Source: Malania oleifera (Eukaryota; Streptophyta; Magnoliopsida; Santalales; Ximeniaceae). From it: a stretch of DNA of 64,000 nt. The position numbers and the translations under genes were made by a program. Below, in pieces: positions 22,576 through 34,269 of the stretch (positions are counted from its first letter, which is position 1; the number at the start of each line of letters is the position of its first letter). Under the pieces are notes generated by a model, which worked only from the letters and a program-made list of their open reading frames with translations, had not been told where the DNA came from and searched no databases. The DNA lies in assembly GCF_029873635.1 (NCBI RefSeq), contig NC_080426.1, positions 54,946,093 through 55,010,092 on the forward strand, written 5' to 3'.

Positions 22576-23145
22576 TGTGTAAAGAGTATACATCAATGTG
22601 CAACGGAAACACAAATTGAATCGGATCGTACAATGCAACAACCAACGATGAATAATATGAAACAATCAATCACAAAGATAATAAAGGAAAGCAATAAAAT
22701 CACACGACATAAGAATTTACGTGGTTCAGTAATATGCCTACGTCCATGGGAGAAAGTGATTGGATTTTCACTATCAATAATCGAAGCTTACATTAAGAGT
22801 TACAAAATATTTTTTTTATTCTAAACCTATACGTACAGAAGACTTAGAAACTTCCTAAAGTACCCCTATAGAAAATCTAGAGGAAAAACCTCTAAATCCC
22901 TCAATCTACCGATCTTCCTAATTCAAATTCTGTGATAAGTGTCAAACAATACTATCGACGGTTTAATACCAAGACTGATTCATGCAAATTGAAACCGTCG
23001 ATGGTTATCTCCCGAGGGCAAACCATCGATCATACCGTCGACCAAATAGTCGACGATTCTTCCTACAACCTAACTTCCTTGTTCTTTGCCCCACCATGCT
23101 TTCCCGGTGCATGTGTTCCACTAAATATGAGCCACATATCCAACA
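22576..23145 (-). repeat. right (5') LTR of the minus-strand copia element (family C)
   Basis: Pairs with 19756-20283. The outer end is set at the TGTTGG (minus strand) at 23145, which is an inference. No 5-bp duplication matches across the pair. It contains a palindrome cluster at 22953-23068 with GTCGAC and ATCGAT centres (for example AACCATCGAT near 23022 and GTCGAC near 23037 and 23050). The two LTRs differ at perhaps one base in ten, so the insertion is old. Confidence 0.75.
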
Positions 23146-23700
23146 TGCTTATAGCCATATAATTGATGTAGGTTTAACCCCAAAAGGGCATAAATATGTG
23201 CAATGGTTATTATAAGAGGATCTCCAACCCAACTTAATAAACATTATGTAATAATGTAACACTAAATAGGCCTTAATGCCTTTTTATCCATCTTATCTCT
23301 TTATCTATTTCTCTTTCACTTTCATATCCACTTGGTCTCATCCCTCTCTATCATTCCTTACCTCTTATAATTTAAGTCTTTTCATCATCCTCTTTTCTCC
23401 CTTTTATGTTTTCTATGATTTCTACTATTCTTACTATTGCTATCCTCACACTTTTGATAAGAGTTGACGTAATGAACAACCAATCCATCATTTATCCATC
23501 TAAGTCCAACACCATGCCTTAAATATTATTTGAGTTTTGATAAAATAGATTGTTAGGATCCTTTGAAAGACAATTTGCACTTGAAATTACAAAATATTGT
23601 AAATTTCTTGAAGTTTAACCTATAACTTTCAATTGATTCATTGTCCATAAAATTTGTGCACAACAACGACCAACGGTAACATATTTTTACCTCTTGGTCC
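23146..23700. other. unassigned DNA, pyrimidine-rich in part
   Basis: A CT-rich stretch (23280-23420) with a short low-complexity frame. No gene or repeat end is recognised. Confidence 0.5.
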
Positions 23701-23929
23701 TTAAAGCAAGTGGATCTTACTTATACTAAACCAACTAATTAAACAAAAACCTATAAACTGGCAAGTTCCATTTATGCTTTCCATATCAATCTTAGATCCA
23801 ACAAATCAACATCAAGGTATCCTAATAATTTAAATTTAGTGTGTTTTAGATTCCATAGTCCCAGATCAGTTGTTCCTAGGACATAATGCATTATATCACA
23901 CTATACATTATATCAAGTCTATTAGTAGT

Positions 23930-24290
23930 GAGACATAGCTAAATCCAACCATGCTATACGTTTTTTGTTAACAAATTTCTCTACTTTATTCATATATATA
24001 TTTTCAGAGAACTACTCATTAGAGTTCTAAAAGTTCTACATTTATCAATTCCAAACTTTTTCATGAGCTCCTTAGCATATTTAAACTGACTAATAAATGT
24101 TCCCTCATCATATTGCATAATTTGCAATCCAAGACAATAATTTAAGTCTCCCATTAAACTCATTTTTCATCAAGTCAGGGAATACTTTACACAGGCTAAC
24201 ATGATCAGCACCAAAAACTATATCATCAATATATATTTATACAATCAATTTCAATGCTACAAGACTTGCCATTGCTCAAAGAGTGAGTGA
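23930..24290 (-). pseudogene. copia reverse transcriptase remnant
   Basis: Minus-strand text contains D-D-I-V-F-G-A-D-H-V near 24200-24230 and then YAKELMKKFGIDK near 24040-24080. These are the region just after the RT active site and the RT to RNase H connection of copia polyproteins. The piece is short, broken and has no LTR of its own in view. It may belong to the LTR-like material to its left. Confidence 0.7.
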
Positions 24291-24527
24291 GAGAGACATA
24301 ATATACCAAGATTTGATGCGTAAGGTGGTTATGGTAAGGCATTAAACTATCAATGAGCTGCATGAGAGAAAGAGAGTAGCAGGTTCCTAACGTAACCTTT
24401 TCTTAAGGGGAATTTCCTAAGCTTCTCTTTAATTAGGGATAACATCTCCTTTAAACTGTCCACATCCTTTAAGGGAGTTACAATTGATTCAAACGTTACT
24501 TTGCTTACATGCTTAGCAAGTTTGATC

Positions 24528-24530
<3 letters not shown>

Positions 24531-24583
<53 letters not shown>
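24531..24583 (+). repeat. (GA)n microsatellite
   Basis: About 26 uninterrupted GA dinucleotides. Confidence 0.95.
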
Positions 24584-24584
<1 letters not shown>

Positions 24585-25627
24585 TAAAGTAAATGATAGT
24601 TGGCAACATTTCTTAAGAAACCCTAAACATTGGCATTTGGCTAGGGGTGTGAAGGTGTTTCTTCTAAGTGATTGTGTTCTTGTTCCTCCATCGTCTACTT
24701 GTGAAACCCTTTAGCTTCTCTTTCTCATAGCATCTTTCATACTGTTGCAATACAACCCTTTGAGTTTTCTTTAACACGTTCTTTTATCAAACAATATGGC
24801 TAACTTTTTCTCGGGAGGGGCAGAGGTTGATTTGCTAGTGCTAGAGACTAAGGATAATTCTTTCTTATGTTCTTGCCAAGGAATAACAATATTGTAGTTT
24901 AAATTGTCAAGTAAGTTAGGGCTTTGTTATCACTATTTAAATTATGAAAAAAAAGAGAAAAATGAAAACTAAAAGCCACATCAAAACATAAACTAAAACA
25001 AAAAACCAACGGCCTACTTGATTAATATTTTTAAAATACACAAAATTAAAAACTTGATTAAACCAATTCATTTTTGTCCTTGACTCAAATAACAATTTTA
25101 AAAAATGATTAATATAATGAAAATATAAAATAATTTAATTTAAAAAAACTATAATAAAAAAAGATTATTATAATTATTTTACTTAATTATTATATTTCAG
25201 AATTTCCCTTTACAAGAATAACCTTATTGTACATGATGATTAAAAAATAATAAAAAATATTTTATAAATGATGTAATATTTTTATTTTCAAATTTTATAG
25301 ATATTTTAATTTTAATTAGATTTTAATTTCATATGATTATTTTATTTTATTAAAAAGAATGTATAAAAATAAATGATTTAATTAAAAAAAGTGTTAGTTT
25401 TAGTTATCAAAATATTTTGTCAAGAAGTTGGTAAGACAATTGAAAATTATGGAACTTAATTTTTAATTCTTCCACAAATAACTTAAAACTCAAAAACAAA
25501 AAAACTGAAACATAAATAAATACACTTCCTAATCTATTTATTTAATGTGCAAAAAAAAAAAAAAACAACAAAAAAGAAAAATAAAATCATACCAAATTAG
25601 AGTTTTTTTTCTAAAATTAATTTTAAT
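24584..25627. other. AT-rich DNA
   Basis: No gene or repeat terminus is recognised. A/T homopolymer runs dominate from 24940 on. Confidence 0.55.
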
Positions 25628-26080
25628 TTAATTAAAAATATTTAATAAAAATACGGGTAGAACTTTACATCGATGCTTAGAAGCAAAAATTTTGGAAAGC
25701 CAGCGGGAGAGAGTGGTGGACCCTTGACGTTCAGATGACAGCCAGCTGGATTGCCGAGTTGGGTGGAGGCGGCTGCCGAGGGATTTGGGCTCGAATCTCT
25801 TAACAAAGGCGGCGACGCCGCGCATGGTGGTGTCGAAGAGGTAGGGTACACCGTCGTGCGTGGTGCCAGTGGCGTCGAGGAAGACACGGCAGGGCTCTCG
25901 GCGAGACGCGATTGGAAGTAATTGATGAGGCGCTCCGTCTTGTGGGTGGTCTTGCCGGCGAGGTTCTGGGACATGTGCACCCCCATCGCGTACCAATTGC
26001 GCGGCTGCATCGCGTACTTCTTGTCCCTCCGGACCCCTTTCTTCACGTCCCTGTGCACCAGCTTCTCCATTCCCCATTTC
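25628..26080 (-). pseudogene. GC-rich exon of an unrecognised host-like gene, frame broken
   Basis: A strongly GC-rich island in AT-rich DNA. It starts after a good splice acceptor on the minus strand (CATGTAG, 26081-26087), so it looks like a 3' exon. From 26079 down to about 25900 one frame (KWGMEKLVHRDVKKG, then RNWYAMGVHMSQNLAGKTTH, then ERLINYFQSRLAE) has G or C at nearly every third position. From about 25895 down to 25665 the adjacent frame does (PCRVFLDATGTTHDG, then YLFDTTMRGVAAFVKRFEP). The switch lies within a few bases of 25895 and is best explained by a one-base loss or a two-base gain, since nothing there looks like a plant intron. Upstream exons are missing: a copia LTR begins only 228 bp away. 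I do not recognise the protein family. It may be a disabled gene or a sequence error. Confidence 0.6.
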
Positions 26081-26307
26081 CTACATGCATTGAAGTTTTA
26101 CCACAATTAATATTACAATCTCTGCCAGATCAAACCAATTAGGCTTCCAATACTATTTCAGAGGGAGGGAAAAAATGATTAAGGAAAATTGCAAGTAGAA
26201 TAATGGGTCTTGGGAAAGCTTTTCGTCATGAGGAACTTCGTTTTTAATGTTCAAACAAAAGAATCGAACAGAATAAATGAAAAAGCAGAAAATAATATAA
26301 TTAAAGA

Positions 26308-28010
26308 TGTTAATGTGTATTAGACTTTGTGCCGAAACACAACTCTTATTTACTTGTAATACACTCTTATTACTTCAACTGCACTCATATTTATTTGTAC
26401 AGCACTCGGTGCCTCCTATATAAATAGACACCCATGTATACTCTTAGGCACAAGAAAAATAATAATACTTGTTCAATATTTCTAACTTAGTACCAGAGCC
26501 ACTGCTCTGACCTTTTCTTAGCAGTCTTATTTTCTTGGTGTTGCTCCTTCCTTATCACGTTTCCGTAGCCAACAAGGAACCACACCACAAACCACTGCAT
26601 CCTCTGTCGTCATTGTGTTCATCATTTCGATCAAACTTCTGCAAGTACCATCAAGATCGTCATTTGCCTATTTACTCATTGGTGGAAACCAAGACGTCAT
26701 CGGAGCTCGCACGCGCCGCCACCATTTCTGCTTTAGAGTCCACGTGCCTCACGCGCCTTACATGCCAATCGCCTGCTGCCTACATGCGCTCCATGCCCCT
26801 GTTTCATCTTTCCATGTCAGCCCTAGCTGACATCATCACGCCACGTTAGCTTGCCACGTTAGCCTGCTATGTCAGCACGCCACGTCAGCACTATTGACCG
26901 TTGCCCCAAGCTTTGACCGTTGACTTTCCTAGGGTTGACTTTTTCAGGCCAGGTTCTCTTTACCTAGTTTTTCGCATAGATTTCTTTTTTTTTGCAGTCT
27001 ATTTTTGCAAATTGTGTCTCTAAATGGATAAAAAAGAAAATTTTTTCCTTACCCCATTAATACTACATTGGAGGGGACTAGGAATTATTTGTCTTGGTCT
27101 CAAGCTATACGCAATTTTCTTAAGGGTCACATGCTTTGACAATATTGTGCTGGTGCAATTACTATTCTTGTCAAGGGAGCAACTAAAAAAGCTTCTGCAT
27201 TCACTGTTCGCATAGTTGATGAGATAGTCATAACCATATGATCCTTACTTGGCTTTGGAACACTTCCATTCCTTCCATCTCCAATCTGTTGGACAGCTTT
27301 GATTATGCAAAATCTGCATGGAATATGTTGGCCAAACAATATTCCACTTCTCACGAATCCATGAAATATCAGCTAGTGGTTGAGTTACATAAGCTCCGGC
27401 AAGAACCAGGGCAATCTATCAATGACTACTATGATCAGCTTTGCTTCCTTTGAGACCAATTGACCTTTCTGATCTAACTTGGGTATCTCAAAAGATGCTT
27501 AACAATATGCTACTATTTGAGGTGAATTCCGTCTCTATGAGTTCTTGATGTCACTTGACAAAGCCTATGAGCCCATTTGAGGTCAGCTTCTTAATTGCAA
27601 TCCTCCTCCCTCTATTGATACTGATGTAAATGAGTTGGTTGGAGAAGAAACTAGTCTTACAACGCTTCAAGCCCAGAATAAGCTAAATGTTCTAGCTATT
27701 GCTCCCTCTGCTCCCACATAGCAACTTTTGCAATCAGGGTTTGATGCCTCTAGCTCTGGCAATCGTCACAAGCAGTCCAACAAAAAGTTTTGCAACTATT
27801 GCAATCGTCCTAGCCACACTATTGAGACTTGTTACCGTTGCAACAAATCTACTGCAGCTGTTGCCAATTTCGAGTCTACTCCGCCAATGCCCTTTGTCTC
27901 AGTTGAGTCTCGGTCTTTTGGATCCTTTATCCACCTCTCCTCAATTGAACTATATGACATAATAGCTAGGCTATTCGTATGACTGGTAATGCATCTCTTT
28001 CCACTGCTCT
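26308..28010 (+). mobile_element. copia element, 5' LTR and gag (fossil)
   Basis: A short LTR (about 26308-26486) begins TGTTAATGTG and contains a TATA box (TATAAATAG near 26421). It is followed by a primer-binding site TTAGTACCAGAGCC (26487-26500) resembling the tRNA-Met type. The leader runs to about 27023. Gag text follows: NTSIPSISNLLDSFDYAKSA near 27254, LRQEPGQSINDYYDQL near 27397, and a CCHC knuckle FCNYCNRPSHTIETC near 27789. Only the 5' part is here; the sequence gives way to a gypsy-type LTR at 28011. Broken in several places. Confidence 0.85.
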
Positions 28011-28800
28011 TGTAACGACCTGCTTATTTTACCATATATATTTTTTTCCATATTAATATCCAATATAATAATTCTGGTAAATCATAATCAACCTAGTAAA
28101 TCACAATCCACCTGAACCCAAGGGTACCAGGGGTATACCTGAAATACAATACTGATATCTAAGTAGCAGGAAGCGTAAAATCATATACATATCAAATTGT
28201 CCAACCAACACAATACCAGAGTCTTACTACACTATCATATACATACACATATCCCAAAATATCCAAAAGTGGCCTAGGGTTACCACCCAAAAATCTGTGT
28301 GACTATAGCAAAATACTTACCTTTCAAATAGGGCAGGTCAGATGAATCCTAACGTTGCGGAGCTCTATCCGCTCTTCTATCTAGGGCTCATGAAATATTT
28401 ATATAACTGGGGTGAGACACCTCTCAGTAAGGGAAATAAACTAATATCAGTGTGTGACAACTTGAGTATTTTCGTGTTATACATATAACAACACATGAAC
28501 ATACTTGATAAAATTGTCTGTATCATATCTAGAGAAACATGTTTTATCATATCATGGTATAACATACTGAATTTTCATACACATAGATCATTTCATATAA
28601 CTGTACATAGAAAACATCTTGGATGGTTAGCTAGCTGGTGTCATGTTTTACCTCCACATAACTGGATTGTGCGGCCTGAAGACGGGACCTAGCAATGGCT
28701 GGCTGACCACACTAGATCAAACAAAAGTCTGTAAGTACGATGGGTCTGCCTCTCTTGGTCCGAACACCAGAGGGACGCCTGTGCTACAATAAACCACATA

Positions 28801-31034
28801 TGTTAGAATTGGTATATTCCCAAGAGGAGGTGAATTGGAAATTTAACTTTTCTCCTAGGTTAAGTCATAAGTTAATATGATTTGGTAACCTAGGATCTTT
28901 ATACACAATTCCAAATGTTTCGATGAATAAAATATGCGGAATTTAAATCATGCACATCATTCATACCATAACATATATGTGCGGTAAATATAAAGTGCAG
29001 AAATGTAAACAAACACACGATATGTTATCGGGGTTCGGCCAACTGTGCCTACGTCCTCACCTCTAGCTCGCAAGCCCGAATTCCACTAAAGGCTCACTTA
29101 AGGGTGGAACGGCACTGATACAAACCAGGTCAATTAGCACAGGGTTGACCTTAATCTTTACAACCAAGTCAATTAGCGGGGCTGACCTCAAACTACACGC
29201 CTTAATAGGATGGCGCACCTAACTTTCCTAACCAGGTCTAAGCCAATCCAAGACTATTTCAAAGGGTTAGTCTTCCTCTTCAGGTCTGTGCCTGGAAATA
29301 CAATAGTATTTGCAATCAAACAATATCAGTATAGTGATTGTGCTTTCGTGTAAAGCAGATATGTACCTGGATGCGCTCAGTCACATACATCACAAGATGA
29401 TTTAATAAGTAAGCTCAGTGTGGTCTAATATTTCAACTCTCAAATGTATTTTCTATTAGTGTAATGAGTGCGTGAGAGTATCAACAAGCAATCTTTGTAT
29501 CACAAGATATTTAATCTACAGATTCACACAAAGATGTCAAGCAAGTTTCAAATGTATCAGTTTAAGGGATATATCAATCACGTAAATAGTAGATAATGTA
29601 TATGCCTGGTTTGCAAAAAATGTATAGTCTTTGTATTCAGAAAATGATATGCAAATAGATATTGCAACAAAGATTATATTACAAACTCAAATATCTTCTC
29701 AAAGATATATCAATATAAATCACACAAAATATTTGAGTATGTTTTAAAAGAGTTTTTGCAACACAAAGACAAATACAAGCTTCCTAAGATATTGCAACAC
29801 AAATGCAATACTCAGAAGCTTAGGCAAGTCTTCTTAGGATAGACTTATGTACAAAGCTCCCTAAGAATACTCCGGTTTAGCTCTCGTTAAAATTGAATCA
29901 ATCAAATACAAATAGGAGAGCAAACCTATAGCAATAAACACTCAATCAACTTACAAAAAGTATGAGCAATGGGAGAAGGTAAGTATGACTGGTTTTAGTA
30001 TGAAAATGAGTATTATAGGTTTTTGGATTATCATAGAATTTTCTCTAATCAAATCCGCTAATCTACTACTAATAATCCAAAATTAGTGGGTACATATAGA
30101 CACCCCATGATATATAACCGTTGGGGACATAGCCGAAATTATTAGAAAAGATTAATGATATTTAAAGTATTTTAACCCTGATAAAAATAAGTTTACCACG
30201 GTAAAAACGCAGGGCAACCCGAGAGACCCGGTCGACCAGAAACCTTTCAGTCGACTGAAGTTCATATTGCTTGGTCGACTAGGCCATTTTTGAACTTGGG
30301 ACTCAGTCAACTCGACATACATGTTCGAGGTGATTTTTCCATTTTATCGAGGTTTGGTCGAACAGGCTATTTTGAACTGGGTGATTTGATCGACCAGATA
30401 GTTGGGATTTCTCTCGAGGACCCTCGGTCGACCAGACAGTTGCAATGCAATTTGGGCTCGATTGACTAGGTGGTCAAAATGTTGACCTCAGGAGGTTTCG
30501 GTCGACCAGGGTGAAATGACTAGACATGGTTTGGGCAACCGAATTGTGGTCAACCGGTTGACCCATATCGGTTTCGATCGATCGAGGCAGAATGAATTGC
30601 CAAGGTCGGTCAACCAAAAGTGCACAAAGTGTGCATTTTGGTCCTGTTTTGGTTCACAAACACCCTATTCAAGTGCCTAACATATATGAGTGCAAAGGTG
30701 AGTGTCCTAAGGTCTCTTTAGGTCCAATTTGAAGGAACCAAAAGAATTCGGTGTTGGTCGACCAAAGGGTAAACTCCAAGGTCATTTTAAAGGTCATTTG
30801 TATTATGAGCTTACATATTTGACCATGCATGTGATGTGTGATTATTACATACAAAAAGCCCTAATTACTATTATAAACCCTTTACATGAATGACATATAT
30901 TATAATCATAAATATAAATTGGTCTTCACATCTTGATCTTGACGATTGATGTTCCTGCACATAATCTCATATACTCATTAGATATTATGAGTATTTATCA
31001 TAATCAAAACCGTGCGTGACCGATAAGGTCAACA
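28801..31034 (-). mobile_element. family-B solo LTR (Sirevirus-like copia), copy B1
   Basis: Runs from TGTTAGAATTGG to GGTCAACA, 2,234 bp, with a target duplication ACATA (28796-28800) / ACATC (31035-31039), four of five matching. Orientation is minus: its left end is the reverse complement of the LTR 3' end seen at 62749 beside a primer-binding site. It shares leader text with copies B2-B4 (for example ATGTTATCG.GGTTCGGCCAA near 29018). It carries a palindrome array at 30210-30765. Confidence 0.88.
30210..30765 (-). repeat. array of GGTCGACC-type palindromes in LTR copy B1
   Basis: A dozen or more near-palindromes with GTCGAC or relatives at the centre. Perfect examples are TTCAGTCGACTGAA (30246-30259), GGTCAACCGGTTGACC (30548-30563) and TTGGTCGACCAA (30754-30765). 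On the LTR's own strand the array comes before the TATA-like TCTATATGT (near 30098), the layout seen in the other copies. Confidence 0.88.
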
Positions 31035-31260
31035 ACATCGATTTCCGATCTCCTATTGCTCCGTATGGCAAGGTGTAGCACTAACATAAACATAATCGTG
31101 ATCATATAGCTATGGTACCGTGTTTCGTGAAAGTCTAAACCAAGCCAACTAGGTTCTGATAACATATAACATATTTCCAAATAATGATATATGACTATTA
31201 CATAATCATATATGTCATGTTAATATTTTCATACATCTTTGTATAACATATTATATAAAA

Positions 31261-31470
31261 TTTACGGCCCTTACGTTGACATTTTGTATTTTATAAATCA
31301 CGGCCTGTATGCCAGTATTTCATATAAAACACTCGACCTGTATTCCGACATATCATATAAAAACCTCGCCCCATATGTGGATATATCATATAAATTCCTC
31401 TGCCCGTACGCTGATATATCATATAAAAACCTTGGCTCGTACACCGACATATCATATAAAAACCTTAGTT
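31261..31470 (-). repeat. tandem repeat in the gypsy-type LTR
   Basis: About six copies of a 34-36 bp unit with the form CGACATATCATATAAAAACC plus a GC-rich spacer. It sits where the solo LTR at 10528 has its unrelated-looking GGCCTCGTGCC array, so position is conserved but sequence is not. Confidence 0.8.
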
Positions 31471-33126
31471 TGAAAAATCCCTGTATCATTTTAACATTTT
31501 CCTGGAAGCAATAAAACATACTTATTTTGTAACCATAATATTCCATCATTATAATCTTCCATGGTAAATTTTACTCATGCCACACAAGAGGTATTAAACA
31601 TATTTCTGATCAACAGCATTATTTTCGACATAATTCTACATTATACATATTTATTTGAAATTAAATACTATACAATAATAAATACATTTTCATGAAATCC
31701 CAAAAATTCCTCCTCGGGAGCTTTTTCCCCATTTAGAAGCAAAGTTAGCATACAAACATAGTAAAACTTAGTTCATTTTAAGCACCTAGGAGTCCAATTT
31801 GGGCATACAAAGTCCAAACTGAATGGGGTCAGTCCCGGCACATCCGTCACATTAACCTGGATATGCCAGAGCTGACGGTGCCTAAAAACTCCTCTTCTAG
31901 AACTTTTTCCCCACTTAGAAGTAAAGTTGTTGGAAATGGTGTATTCCCAAGAGGGGGGGATGAATTGGATATTTAAAAAAATTTCTTCCTAGGTTTAACT
32001 AAGCCAGCAACAGTAATACACAACCTAGGGTTTGTTTAAACACATACTAATTCAACAGATAAATTACTGAGCAGATATTAAATCAAATAAACTATTCTCA
32101 CTAATTCACAATCATTCAAAGTGCATATGTAAAATAATAAGAGCATTAAACAATAACATATAGGTGCGGAAAATAAATTGCAAAAATATAAAGTGCACAC
32201 ACGATATGTTATCGAGGTTCAGCCAATACTGCCTACGTCCCTGCCTCAAGCTCACGAGTAAGATGATTCACTACTAATGCCCACTTACGGGTGGAGCGAT
32301 ACCATTTACAACACCTTATAGGATGGTGCACCTAATTCTCCTAACCGGATCTAAACCAGTATGAGACTTTCTTAATCGGGTCTAAGTCTATCCAGTGCTT
32401 TTCTAACCAAGTTTGAGCAATTCGGGACTTTTCACAGGGCAAGTCTCCCTCTTCCGACCATACGTTGGGAATACAACAAATGATAACAAATGTGTACAAT
32501 AAAGATGCTTCTTACACTAAGCTAATATGTACTACAATATGCTCAATACACTCACGTATGATAAGGATTTATGCTCAAGTGATATTTGGTTAAAACAATA
32601 TATCAACTCACAATAATATGTGCATCTATATGTATATGTGTGAGTGAGTGAGATCTTTGAATCAAAATGGTATGATCACAATATGAATACTCAAAGATTC
32701 TCTACAACCATAAGCAAATATCTCAATAAGATTTTTCAAATATCAAGCACAATAGATATTAGGGTTTATGACTCAAAAATAATTTTGCAAGTACAAGCAA
32801 GTGAGCCTTTGAATCTTGCAATGGATGTGCAAGATTCACAAGCAAAGAATATATTTCTCCACCAAAAATATTTGCCAAAGATAATATGAGAGAAACATGA
32901 ATAATACTCTCAAATAGAATATGAAAAGTAAATGCAATATGAGAGTAAATACTATATGATTTAAAAACAAATGCGCAATATATGTAAAGCACTCTCTTTA
33001 GAAATTGATTTTTCAAAGTAACAATAAAGAGAGGATGAAAAATAGGCTTAGGAAGATGAAGATAGGATATAAAAATTTGAGAAGTTTTTCTAACTAATCA
33101 TCTTGCTAATTATGAATCATGTAGGG

Positions 33127-33136
33127 GTATATATAG
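33127..33136 (-). promoter_or_regulatory. TATA box of LTR copy B2
   Basis: Minus strand reads CTATATATAC within AATTCTATATATACCCC. The same position holds CTATAAATAC in B3 (54630-54639) and CTATAAATAG in B4 (61591-61600), each following the palindrome array. Confidence 0.65.
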
Positions 33137-33249
33137 AATTGGGTGAAAATATGACCATTGGGGATACAAGGGGAATTTTAGAAAAAAGTTTAACAATTTT
33201 AATTATAAATTAACCCTTGTTAACCATGGTAAAAACCTGTTAACTTGAG

Positions 33250-33612
33250 AGGTTCGGTCGACCAAGGTCAAGAGCCGGTCGACCAACCAAGCAAAAGAAC
33301 TGAAATTTTAGGCAAAGCTCGGTTAACTAATGAACGGGTCTTGATCAATCATGAGGCGATTTGAACCCTTCGTGGGTTTGATCGACCAAGCAAAAAGGTC
33401 AGTCGGCTACTCAATTGGTTCGATCAACCATGACGAATTATAGCTAATACTTCGGTCGACTGGGGCAGGTGAACAATGTCTAACACAAGGTTTGATCGAC
33501 CAAGTAAGGTTGCTTCAAAACAATGTCGGTTGACCAACACAAGTCAAACTTTTGACTTCTGGCCAGTTCGGTCGACCAAGGCTCTTATAACACAATAGGA
33601 TGGCCGACTGAG
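33250..33612 (-). repeat. array of GGTCGACC-type palindromes in LTR copy B2
   Basis: About twelve near-palindromes of the form TTCGGTCGACCAAGG, for example near 33252, 33272, 33371, 33457, 33490 and 33567. It lies upstream of the TATA box GTATATATAG (33127-33136, minus strand) with about 110 bp between. Confidence 0.85.
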
Positions 33613-34199
33613 GCACTTGAAAAGTCAAGGTAATACCTCTTTCACCTAATAAGTTTTTATCTCTATCATTTTAAGTATAAGATTTAGGCTTAAGGGATTC
33701 TTATAGTCATTCTATGGTCTTTTGATTTTCCTATGGTCAGACTATGGCCTTTGAGCATTTAATTCTTATCATGCATGAGATGCAGTTATTATATACCATA
33801 ATATAAAAACCAAATGCAATTACAATTAAAATACACAAATGTCTTTTTTCTTCTTTGCTCTTCTACGTGGAATTCTCTTGAAAGGCATAATCTTTAAGTC
33901 CATTAGGCTTCCACTTTCTCGTATCTTATATCCGTATTGAAATGTAAACCTGTTGACACACTAAGTGCACACATAAGATACAGATACTTTATCAACATCA
34001 AAATAGGGATCATACTCAAAAAGCAAACAAAAGTTAGAATACAAACAAACTTAGTAAACTTAGTTTAATTAAACACTTAGCTTACAATTCGGGCATACGA
34101 GGTCCAAACCAAGTGGAGTGAATTCTGACTGATCAAATTTAGTTAGTTACAACTGTATCATTTTTTTACACTATGTCCTAATGTCCGATCATTTGATTA

Positions 34200-34219
34200 T
34201 CAAATCATTTTTAATTATA

Positions 34220-34269
<50 letters not shown>

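Larger units (their letters stand above)
31928..34029 (-). mobile_element. family-B solo LTR, copy B2
   Basis: Runs from TGTTGGAAATGG to GCAAACA, 2,102 bp, with an exact target duplication AAAGT (31923-31927 and 34030-34034). Removing it and one duplication copy restores the tandem 180-bp gypsy-LTR unit. It carries a palindrome array (33250-33612) and, on the minus strand, a TATA box (33127-33136). Confidence 0.9.
28011..34170 (-). mobile_element. gypsy-type LTR (minus strand) hosting two solo LTRs
   Basis: Begins TGTAACGACC and shares the order of segments with the solo LTR at 10528: GTGAGACACCTCTCAGTAAG near 28412, a GGTGTCATG...GGATTGTGCGGCC segment near 28637-28680, a CGATGGGTCTGCC near 28738, then a tandem array at 31261-31470. 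It is interrupted by two family-B solo LTRs (28801-31034 and 31928-34029). A 180-bp unit starting near 31702 is repeated in tandem, the second copy being the site of the second insertion. The right end was not found; the last shared text is near 34120. Confidence 0.7.

Noticed and set aside
21097-22669. Series of minus-strand open frames that could be a host zinc-knuckle gene
   Set aside because: Primer-binding site, gag, CCHC knuckle and integrase order between two LTRs identify copia.
30210-30765. GTCGAC palindromes as a microRNA precursor
   Set aside because: Many short palindromes, no single long stem with a typical loop; better described as an LTR array.
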